5,664 nucleotides of DNA from Trebonia sp. (GTDB lineage Bacteria > Actinomycetota > Actinomycetes > Streptosporangiales > Streptosporangiaceae): positions 1-5,664 of the forward strand of contig JASHPP010000837.1 of NCBI GenBank assembly GCA_030038035.1, in the 5' to 3' direction. The stretch's first letter is position 1. The number at the start of each line of letters is the position of its first letter. The notes beneath the pieces were generated by a model. That model was not told the origin of the DNA. It was given only the letters and a program-made list of their open reading frames with translations, and did no database searches. The position numbers were made by a program, and so were the translations under genes. This document shows, piece after piece, positions 1 to 5,182 of the stretch.

Positions 1-58
1 CAATCAGGGCACTCACGGCGACGACAGCACTCGCGGCCGGCCCGTCTCATGACCCCGT

Positions 59-592
59 CTACTGTGCCCTGCTGACACGGCTGCGCAGGTCGGCCGCCAT
101 CCGTGCCATCGTCGCAGCCTGCCGGTCTGTGATGTCGGAGCCGGGCCGCCAGGGCCGGGCGATATCCGCCGGGTCACGCAGTTCGATGAACGGATGATCC
201 CCGTGGAAGTCGCTGAACGCCTCCGGATCCACCGCAGCGCGGACCGCACGGTGCAGCTCTTCGGCTGCGGCAAGCAGGTCTTTGGTCTGGAACATGCGGC
301 CGCGGTAGCTGATCCACCATCCATCAGGGCCGCTGGCCAGGCCGAGCCCGCCTCGGATCGTCAGGTTCTCCCCGTGCTCGAAGGCATTCCGGACGCTCGC
401 GATAGTCGTCGGCTGGTCCGGTTCGCCATCCGACAGCGGCAGGCCGACAGTCAGGACACCGAACCGCTCGAGTGCCTCGGAGAGGACGTTTCCCGCAGGA
501 GGGCGCGGCGGCCGTGCAGCCAGCCGACCGGTGTCAGTACGCGGCCAGCCGCGCCCGCTCCTGCGCCGCGAACGCCGCCGGCTTGCGGGCAC
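59..592 (-). CDS. Hypothetical protein, possible HEPN-like fragment, start uncertain
   Basis: I do not recognise this protein with certainty. Convincing coding sequence runs from about position 505 down to the TAG at 59-61: it begins NVLSEALERFGVL, has good G/C third positions, and contains RNAFEH (about 410-395), followed by a WWISYRGRMF stretch and a helix-like segment LAAAEELHRAV. R-N-x3-H fits the R-x4-H pattern, with a polar residue after Arg, of HEPN-superfamily RNases and their inactive relatives; this is a motif match only. Between the stop of the upstream thioesterase gene (534-536) and the ATG at about 297 there is no in-frame ATG, GTG or TTG. The only upstream starts are GTG 592 and TTG 616, both deep inside the thioesterase gene in another frame and giving an Arg-rich, unconvincing N-terminus. 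Either the gene starts there with a long overlap, or it is an N-terminally truncated remnant. I chose GTG 592 only as the less bad option. Confidence 0.5.
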   Translation of the reverse strand: MPASRRRSRRRSGRGWPRTDTGRLAARPPRPPAGNVLSEALERFGVLTVGLPLSDGEPDQPTTIASVRNAFEHGENLTIRGGLGLASGPDGWWISYRGRMFQTKDLLAAAEELHRAVRAAVDPEAFSDFHGDHPFIELRDPADIARPWRPGSDITDRQAATMARMAADLRSRVSRAQ

Positions 593-926
593 CGGCGTCC
601 CGCAGCACGGTGACAACCCGCGCCCGCGCCGCGGTCACGCCCGCCGGCGTCAGGATCATCTCCCGCGCCGTCAGGCTAGTGGTGCCCACCCGCTCCACCT
701 CGATCCGCACCCTCAGCTGCCGGCCGCAGTAGCGGACCCCGGCGCGCATGCCGATCTCCACCCGGGCCACCACATAGCGCGGATCGCGCCCCAGCGCCTG
801 CACGCAGAAGGCGTCCCGGCCCTCCTCCAGGCAGGTCAAGAACACCGCGTGGTTGACATGCCCCAGTCCGTCAACGTCCCGCCACCGCACACCCACCTGG
901 TGCTCAAAAACCGTGCTCACAAGCAC
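534..926 (-). CDS. Acyl-CoA thioesterase, 4HBT/YbgC-like hotdog fold
   Basis: A 130-residue protein, the usual length for single-domain 4HBT/YbgC-type thioesterases, which hydrolyse acyl-CoA thioesters in the cytoplasm. The N-terminus carries the family signature RWRDVDGLGHVNHAVF (residues 14-29). By comparison with 4-hydroxybenzoyl-CoA thioesterase, Asp19, two residues after Asp17, sits at the catalytic aspartate position, followed by Gly22-His23-Val24-Asn25. The later segment RVEIGMRAGVRYCGRQLRVRIEVERVG fits the antiparallel sheet of the fold. The start is GTG at 926, preceded by GGGGA (936-940 on the complement) 9 bases away; a second GTG at 920 is an alternative. The substrate cannot be inferred. 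The gene lies 140 bases downstream of the LysE-type exporter in the same direction, so co-transcription is possible. It looks intact. Confidence 0.85.
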   Translation of the reverse strand: MLVSTVFEHQVGVRWRDVDGLGHVNHAVFLTCLEEGRDAFCVQALGRDPRYVVARVEIGMRAGVRYCGRQLRVRIEVERVGTTSLTAREMILTPAGVTAARARVVTVLRDAGARKPAAFAAQERARLAAY

Positions 927-1035
927 ACTGTCTCATCCCCGGCACCGTCGGCACGGTCGCAGTGGCCCGCCGATATGCGTGGCTTCGGGCGCTCCGCCGG
1001 CACCTCGCAGGGGTGCAGCGGGTGGACTGGACCGT

Positions 1036-1048
1036 CAGTCGCTGACTG
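1036..1048 (-). terminator. Weak hairpin after the LysE-type gene
   Basis: CAGTC-GCT-GACTG forms a 5-base-pair stem with a 3-base loop about 20 bases past the stop codon of the LysE-type gene. There is no T-run. It could weaken read-through into the thioesterase gene, but a stem this short may be chance. Confidence 0.2.
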
Positions 1049-1066
1049 GGCGGGTCTGGCGCGTGG

Positions 1067-1681
1067 TCAATAGCGGGTCCAGATCAGCAGGATCGTGGAT
1101 GCGGCCAGCAGGGCCGCTATGGCACCGTGGAGGATGCGCCGGGCGCGGGGTGCCCGGAGGAAGCGCTGGAGGGCGGCGCCGAACGCCAGCCAGGGCAAGC
1201 AGCTGGGGAGGGCGACCAGCGTAAACAGGATCGCGAAGATGGCTGCCTGGGCCAGGGCACCGCCGGCGCGCCGGTCAAGGAAGGCGGCGATGGCAGCGAC
1301 GCCGATCAGCCACCCCTTGGGATTGATCCACTGGAAGGCGGCCATCCTGAGGAATCCCGCGGGTGCGTTCGAGGACCCTTCGGCATGTCCCGCGGTCGCG
1401 ATCCGCCAGGCCATCCAGCAGAGCATCGCTGCCCCGCCCCATTTCAGGACCTGCAGCGCCAGAGGATGAGCAAGGAGCACGTTGCCCAGTCCCAAAGTGA
1501 TGGCAAACAGCATCGTGCCCGTCCCGATCACCTGCCCAAGCAGGCTCGCGAGCCCTCGCCGGACACCGGCCCTGGCCCCGACAGCGGTCAGCAGCGTATT
1601 GCTGGGGCCTGGGGTGCCGGCGACGACCGCCGAGAACGTCACAAACGCGATCACCCGGGTGGGATCATGGATGACTTCCAC
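1067..1681 (-). CDS. LysE/RhtB-family amino-acid exporter
   Basis: A 204-residue, strongly hydrophobic protein of the normal length for LysE/RhtB exporters, inner-membrane proteins that expel amino acids or related small metabolites by proton-coupled transport. Family marks are visible: the N-terminal PGPSNTLLTAVGARAG (residues 24-39), the conserved Gly-rich GLASLLGQVIGTG that follows (44-56), and the mid-protein NPKGW motif (Asn121-Pro122-Lys123). About six membrane segments can be seen (near residues 8-24, 46-68, 74-95, 112-135, 143-170, 184-202). The start is GTG at 1681, well supported by AGGGAG (1688-1693 on the complement) 6 bases upstream. Substrate is unknown; RhtB-type proteins take homoserine, threonine, leucine or other small molecules. 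The gene is intact, unlike both MFS genes in this window, so it is likely a functioning export gene. No adjacent LysG-type regulator is present. Confidence 0.9.
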   Translation of the reverse strand: MEVIHDPTRVIAFVTFSAVVAGTPGPSNTLLTAVGARAGVRRGLASLLGQVIGTGTMLFAITLGLGNVLLAHPLALQVLKWGGAAMLCWMAWRIATAGHAEGSSNAPAGFLRMAAFQWINPKGWLIGVAAIAAFLDRRAGGALAQAAIFAILFTLVALPSCLPWLAFGAALQRFLRAPRARRILHGAIAALLAASTILLIWTRY

Positions 1682-1795
1682 GCGTCGCTCCCTGGGTTTG
1701 ATCTATGGGCTCTAGCCTGCGTGATGGCCCCGGCGCCGGTCTTGAACGTTCGTGCCACCCAGAAAGGGGCCGGGTTTGTTCGGCTACCGCCAGAT

Positions 1796-1951
1796 CTACG
1801 CCAACCCGGACCGGATCGCCTCCACCCTGCCGGCCCTCAGCGCACGGTATTCGGCCAGCAGCCGAACCGTCCGCAGAGGAAACCCGACCACCTCGGCGTC
1901 CGCGGCGCGTACCAGCACCGCAGCGCCGTCACTGGAATCGATGTGAGTCAT
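1796..1951 (-). pseudogene. Cupin-like protein, N-terminal stub only
   Basis: A 51-codon ORF starting at ATG 1951 with GGAGG (1962-1966 on the complement) 10 bases upstream, so translation initiation looks real. The segment VLVRAADAEVVG...TVRLLA (residues 13-33) matches, from memory, the N-terminal edge of short actinobacterial cupin-domain proteins, which normally continue for about 100 more residues with His-containing metal-binding motifs. None of that is present: family resemblance stops near residue 34 (about position 1850) and the frame closes at 1796. I therefore read it as a gene cut off after its first strand. Its ribosome site overlaps the TAG of the upstream small-protein gene (1959-1961), leaving 7 bases between the genes, which suggests they were translated from one mRNA. 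It could instead be an independent short peptide; the cupin call is tentative. Confidence 0.45.
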
Positions 1952-1958
1952 GGAACCG

Positions 1959-2246
1959 CTACCTCCGTGCTGCCGGCAGATGGAAGGCGAGCTCATCGGG
2001 CTGGCCCTGATCGCCGTCAGCGGAACGGCCGGACCTGCGGGCGGCAGGCAGGGCAGCGACCGCCGTGTTTGGTGAGGCTGGCTGGAGTTCGGCGTGCGTG
2101 GGCGGCAGGTCTGGGCGCGTCATGTGCGCCGGTGTTCGTGACCGCCGGCCGCGGCGAGCCTGACGGGCCCGCCGCGCGTCGTCCGCGTCAGCGATCATCT
2201 CGCGGACGCGCTCGGCAGCGAGCTGCTGCAGCATCACTGGATGCAT
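1959..2246 (-). CDS. Small basic hypothetical protein (95 aa)
   Basis: Start ATG 2246 has AAGGAG (2253-2258 on the complement) at an ideal 6-base distance. The N-terminal third, beginning MHPVMLQQLAAERVREM and running to a cluster rich in Arg and Ala (DDARRARQARRGRR), looks like one continuous amphipathic helix ending in a strongly basic patch. Short actinobacterial proteins of this design are common and uncharacterised; they are often about 60-90 residues. The C-terminal half is Pro/Ala-rich and low in recognisable structure. It has no signal peptide or membrane segment. It lies 88 bases downstream of a second small protein of similar design and only 7 bases upstream of the cupin-like stub, whose ribosome site overlaps its stop codon. 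No function can be assigned; nucleic-acid or membrane-surface binding through the basic patch is a guess. Confidence 0.6.
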   Translation of the reverse strand: MHPVMLQQLAAERVREMIADADDARRARQARRGRRSRTPAHMTRPDLPPTHAELQPASPNTAVAALPAARRSGRSADGDQGQPDELAFHLPAARR

Positions 2247-2334
2247 GGTGTGCTCCTTGGCCTGTTAGCGGCCGACCGCGCGGCCTCTTACGTGCGGTGA
2301 TCGCGCCTTGCCCGAAGATCTCGGCGCCCCGGTT

Positions 2335-2532
2335 CTACGAGGCGGGTGATTCTGATGGGCGTGAACGACATCGGGGTCGCGCGCGTCGAGCGGCAGTGGC
2401 GTTTGCTGCCGGCTGGCCGGCACCGCGATCACCAGGCCGAGCCCGCCGTGGCTTGAGGAGCAGCCGGTCTCGTTCGCCGGCCCGCCGGGCGTCACCCTGG
2501 ATGGCTTTCATGAGGTATTCGTGGATGGTCAT
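2335..2532 (-). CDS. Small basic hypothetical protein (65 aa), C-terminus doubtful
   Basis: ATG 2532 is preceded by AAGGAGGAG (2539-2547 on the complement) with a 6-base spacer, one of the strongest ribosome sites in the window; an upstream in-frame ATG at 2568 would put that site inside the coding region and is less likely. The first 27 residues, starting MTIHEYLMKAIQGDARRAGE, form a plausible helix with good G/C third positions (about 80%). After residue 27 (about position 2452) third positions fall to roughly half G/C and the sequence becomes Arg/Pro/Ala-rich, while another minus-strand frame reading GGLGLVIAVPASRQQ becomes the better-looking one. This suggests a frameshift or a junction with foreign sequence, so the native C-terminus may be lost. 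Its design resembles the next small gene downstream. Function unknown. Confidence 0.5.
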   Translation of the reverse strand: MTIHEYLMKAIQGDARRAGERDRLLLKPRRARPGDRGAGQPAANATAARRARPRCRSRPSESPAS

Positions 2533-2546
2533 GGTCTGCTCCTCCT

Positions 2547-2618
2547 TCAGATTGGTGTTGTCAGCCATCGCCGCCGCAGGGGGCGTGGGCGGTAAGAATC
2601 GGTGCGCTGTTCGCTCAT
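2547..2618 (-). other. Micro-ORF overlapping the MFS remnant stop (23 aa)
   Basis: An ATG at 2618-2616 overlaps the TGA of the MFS remnant (2617-2615) in an ATGA arrangement typical of translationally coupled operon genes. It encodes MSEQRTDSYRPRPLRRRW and a few more residues before a TGA at 2547-2549. The start geometry suggests that a second gene once followed the transporter; the short length suggests that only its first codons survive. It may equally be chance. No product can be named. Confidence 0.25.
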
Positions 2619-3198
2619 TTCGTTCCTGACCTGATCACCGCGTCTCCCGCGGCAGCGACATCGGCCGCCGGGTCCGGCTCTGGCAGCTCGTGCGCTGGCT
2701 TCCGGGGTAGGCCGGGAAGCAGGAACGCCAGCGCCAGGCCGATCCCGGCCAGCACGGCCCAGGCCGGGAAGGCGGGCTGGTAGCTGCCGAACTTGAGGGC
2801 CGGGTAGCCGACCACCTGCTGGGCGCAGAGCGTCAGGACGAACGGCATGCCGACCGCGACGGTGCCGATCAGGATCGTCAGGGCGTCCGCGCCGGCCAGG
2901 GTCCGGGAGCGCCCCGGCGACCGTGTAGACGAGCAGGACCAGCGCGCTGGTGATGGTGAGCGCGCCGGCCCTCCGAGTAGCAGCAGGCCGCCGAAGGTGA
3001 GCGCGTCGGCGCTAAGCATCCACTGCAAACCCTGCTCGGAAAAGCGCGGCCCGGCCCGATCGAGGGCGGCGCCACGATCGTGATCGTGCCGTCCAGGAGC
3101 ACCATGAAAAACGTGCCGCATAGCACCGCGAGCGCCCATCAGCGGCGCGGATCCGGAACGGCGGACGCCACGCACAGGGCCGATGCGGACGATTCCAT
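2615..3198 (-). pseudogene. Decayed DHA2-family MFS drug/efflux transporter
   Basis: Remnant of a 14-helix DHA2-type proton-driven efflux pump, normally about 470-500 residues, here reduced to 195 codons spread over all three minus frames. ATG 3198 with GGAGG (3205-3209 on the complement, 6-base spacer) opens MESSASALC, but codon 20 is TGA (3141-3139). In that same frame the sequence continues as WALAVLCGTFFMVLLDGTIT, the typical first helix. Near 3045-3060 the frame shifts to FSEQGLQWMLSADALTFGG (from 3043, helix 2). At about 2969 it jumps to a different frame with AGALTITSALVLLVY, a mid-protein helix, so roughly 100 residues are missing. At about 2905 it returns to RTLAGADALTILIG...AQQVVGYPALKFG, and at about 2786 jumps to SYQPAFPAWAVLAG, the last helix. 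Thus there is one stop, one frameshift and three deletions. It faces the sigma gene across a shared promoter region and was probably co-regulated with it. Confidence 0.85.
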
Positions 3199-3382
3199 CG
3201 TCAACCTCCAGGGTCGTTCCCAGCTGCCGCGGCACGATCCGGCGCTCGGATCGTGCCGGCGGTCGGTGATGCATACACCGCGGCGCCGGGAAACTGGGCG
3301 CCCGCGAGCTGCCCAGTTCGCCCCGCGGGCGGTGTATATACCGCGTGGAAGCGCCACGCGATGTGGAAGGAAGGCGCGCAGG
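3199..3382. promoter_or_regulatory. Divergent promoter region with composite inverted repeat
   Basis: This 184-base gap separates the starts of the DHA2 remnant (leftward) and the sigma gene (rightward). It holds a two-part inverted repeat with one axis at 3305: outer arms ATACACCGC (3273-3281) and GCGGTGTAT (3329-3337), inner arms AACTGGGC (3292-3299) and GCCCAGTT (3311-3318); the stretch between inner and outer arms does not pair. Each outer arm is also part of a local palindrome: CGGTG-N7-CACCG at 3264-3280 and GCGGTGTATATACCGC at 3329-3344 (14 of 16 positions symmetric). The TATATA at 3335-3340 could act as a -10 element. This layout fits a dimeric repressor or activator bound at two sites controlling both directions. 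The regulator is not identified and none of TetR or MarR type is encoded here. Confidence 0.55.
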
Positions 3383-4405
3383 ATGGTGACAGCCGATCTG
3401 CTCTCACGGGCACGGGCCGGAGATGGCGAGGCGTTCCGGGAGCTGACCGGGCCGCACCGGCGGGAGCTGCAGGTGCACTGCTACCGGATGCTCGGATCCT
3501 TCGCCGACGCCGAGGACGCCGTCCAGGAGACGATGCTGGCCGCCTGGCAAGGCATCGGCGGGTTCACTGAGGAACGCGCCTCGCTGCGCACCTGGCTGTA
3601 CAAGATCGCCACCAACCGGTGCCTCAACGCGCGCCGCGCGGCGAGCCGGCGCCCGGCCAGGCAGTGGGACGTGTCTCAGTTCGAGCCGCTCGCGGCGACC
3701 CCGCGCGACGAGGCCGTCTGGCTGCAGCCGTTTCCTGACGCCCTCCTCGAGGGTGCCGTCGACGTGCCGCCCGGGCCGGAGGCCCGCTACGAGCGGACCG
3801 AAGCCATCTCGCTGGCCTTCGTGACCGCCCTGCAGCTGCTGCCGCCACGCCAGGTCGCCGTCCTCATCTTGCGCGACGTTCTCGGATTCCGCGCCAGCGA
3901 GGTGGCCGGCATGCTGGAGGTGACCCTCGAATCGGCCAACAGTACCCTCAAACGAGCCCGCGCCAGCCTCCAGCGCCGACAGCAGCCGGCCATCGGCCAC
4001 CAACCGCCGCCGGCCGCTGGCTCACCCGCCGAGGACGCGATCGTGGCCAAGTTCGCCCGCGCGTGGGAGTCGGCCGACCTCGACGCGCTGGTGGCCCTGC
4101 TGACCGACGACGTCTTCATCGCGATGCCGCCGGTACCGTTCGGATACGAGGGCCGAGATGCCGTGACCCGCTACTGCGCCAGCCTGTTCGCCGCGGGCCG
4201 CAAGTTCGACCTCGTCCCGGTGCGAGCCAACGGCCAGCCGGCGTTCGGAGCCTACCTGCGCGGCCCGGCCGGCATCCGCCATGCGACCGCCTTCTACGTG
4301 CTCACCCTGGCCGGCGGCCAGATCCGCGCCATCACCCGCTTCGAGGCCAGCGTGCTGCCGTGGTTCGGGCTGCCGCGCTCACTCCCGGGCCGGCAGCTAT
4401 CGTGA
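3383..4405 (+). CDS. Sigma-70 family factor, SigX5/TIGR02960 type with SnoaL-like C-terminus
   Basis: A 340-residue alternative RNA polymerase sigma factor that appears intact. Region 2 covers about residues 6-85, with GDGEAFREL, the core-binding/-10 segment DAEDAVQETMLAAW (42-55) and SLRTWLYKIATNRCLN (67-82). A linker holds W-L-Q-P-F-P-D (113-119), typical of this subgroup. Region 4 covers about 141-196, with LPPRQVAVLILRDVLGF and the helix-turn-helix ASEVAGMLEVTLESANSTLKR. After a Pro/Gln-rich hinge (197-215), residues 217-330 form a SnoaL/NTF2-like domain (VAKFARAWESADLDALVALL...). Large sigma factors of this design (SigX5/TIGR02960; I recall M. tuberculosis SigG as similar) usually have no anti-sigma gene; the extra domain is thought to tune activity, as shown for the related ECF41 group. 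No anti-sigma gene is nearby. Start ATG 3383 has AAGG (3371-3374) 8 bases upstream; GTG 3386 is possible. Promoter targets are unknown; the adjacent inverted repeat may control it. Confidence 0.92.
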   Translation: MVTADLLSRARAGDGEAFRELTGPHRRELQVHCYRMLGSFADAEDAVQETMLAAWQGIGGFTEERASLRTWLYKIATNRCLNARRAASRRPARQWDVSQFEPLAATPRDEAVWLQPFPDALLEGAVDVPPGPEARYERTEAISLAFVTALQLLPPRQVAVLILRDVLGFRASEVAGMLEVTLESANSTLKRARASLQRRQQPAIGHQPPPAAGSPAEDAIVAKFARAWESADLDALVALLTDDVFIAMPPVPFGYEGRDAVTRYCASLFAAGRKFDLVPVRANGQPAFGAYLRGPAGIRHATAFYVLTLAGGQIRAITRFEASVLPWFGLPRSLPGRQLS

Positions 4406-4998
4406 TTCGGCTATCTCTGGCGAGAGGTTGGCGGACGGGCCTGCCCCGACTGGTCCTGCTCTTGCAGGCCGTGGCGGCGGCGCACGCTGGCGCCGTGGGA
4501 CGAGGATTCCGGGCGGTCGCCCGCTATCGCAAATTCCTGATCGTCATTGCCGTGAACATCGTCCTCATCATCGTCGGCTACACGCTGTTCTCGAACATCC
4601 TGCCGCCGTTTGCGATAGCGCACACACGCGCTGGGCGATTGCGCTCCTCAGCGTCTTGCCGGCGACGCTGATCCACTCGGAGCTGGAGGCGACCGCGCTC
4701 CTGGCCGGCGTCGCAACCGTGTTCGCGATCGGCGAGTGCGTCCACGCCGTCGTCCTCGGCCCGCTCGTCGCCGACCTCGCTGATGGGGACCGGAGGCCTC
4801 GCGCTCGGACCGGCCATCGGTGCCGCGGTGCTCGCGACCTCACCTGACGCCGTCTGGTGGGGCGGCGTCCTCGTCGCCGCAGTGATCGGAGCGGGCTTTC
4901 TTCTCTCCGTCGATCGCATCCCCGAGCCGCTGGCCGTGGCTGCAGGTGTCCCCGGCGTCGCAGAAGAACCTCGCGCGGCGACGCAAGCGACCAATTGA
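4402..4998 (+). pseudogene. Decayed MFS transporter, C-terminal half only
   Basis: Remnant of a 12-helix MFS permease (DHA1-like, normally about 400 residues) with only the second half recognisable, in two alternating frames. Frame 1 gives GRGFRAVARYRKFLIVIAVN and then GYTLFSNILPPFAIAHT (4498-4632), the usual helix 7 region. At about 4629 the frame changes to RWAIALLSVLPATLIHS...GECVHAVVLGPLVADLA (to about 4782); a helix of roughly 40 residues is missing between them. At 4783 it changes again to GTGGLALGPAIGAAVLATS...DRIPEPL, the last two helices, ending at the TGA 4996-4998; the RGRYM-type loop normally before it is missing. Helices 1-6 are absent. A GTG at 4402 in the first frame overlaps the sigma TGA by four bases (GTGA) and opens an 89-residue ORF, but no family N-terminus follows it. 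Unrelated to the DHA2 remnant on the other side of the sigma gene. Confidence 0.82.
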
Positions 4999-5182
4999 TG
5001 CCGGGATGCGAACCTGGTGCTGCAGCCGGATCAACCACACCAACCCTGCCGAACTCGTGGCGGTACTGAACCTTCTCCCGTGGCAACGGCCATAGTTCGC
5101 AGCGGACCGGGGTATCGACGCTGGTGTCCGCCACGCGCGCGACAGCTGTCGGCCGGGCCGTTGCGGGCGACGGTGTCACCGG
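4999..5182. other. Gap between convergent genes, no supported gene
   Basis: The MFS remnant (plus) and the response regulator (minus) end here. I see a perfect 12-base palindrome CGACAGCTGTCG (5140-5151), a 9-base inverted repeat GCAACGGCC (5083-5091) / GGCCGTTGC (5156-5164) 64 bases apart, and CGGTG-T-CACCG (5171-5181) just past the regulator stop. None has a T-run. A 29-codon ORF at 5006-5095 ending NPAELVAVLNLLPWQRP reads like the tail of a protein, but I cannot name it. Confidence 0.4.

Noticed and set aside
337..2447. A 16-base direct repeat CCAGGCCGAGCCCGCC at 337-352 and 2432-2447
   Set aside because: It is isolated, with no flanking similarity, and is GC-rich enough to arise by chance; it does not mark element ends.
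1127..2629. A 500-codon open frame on the plus strand
   Set aside because: It runs antisense across the LysE-type gene, the cupin stub and both small-protein genes, is rich in Arg, Pro and Gly, and shows no family motif. Long antisense frames are common in GC-rich DNA.
3288..3294. GGGAAAC as an ECF-type -35 element for self-activation of the sigma gene
   Set aside because: No convincing -10 partner lies at the expected spacing, and the motif falls within the inverted repeat. Target promoters of this sigma subgroup are not well enough known to call it.
3080..3382. N-terminal extension of the sigma factor to position 3080
   Set aside because: The extension would cover the inverted-repeat promoter region and the antisense start of the DHA2 gene. 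Sigma homology begins with the ATG at 3383, which has its own ribosome site.
3404..4003. A 199-codon minus-strand frame inside the sigma gene
   Set aside because: It is a shadow of the sigma gene, whose plus-strand motifs are unmistakable.
4568..5179. A 203-codon minus-strand frame over the second MFS remnant
   Set aside because: Most of it is antisense to clear MFS helices and is Arg/Pro/Ser-rich. The part in the gap (5000-5179) has no recognisable family.
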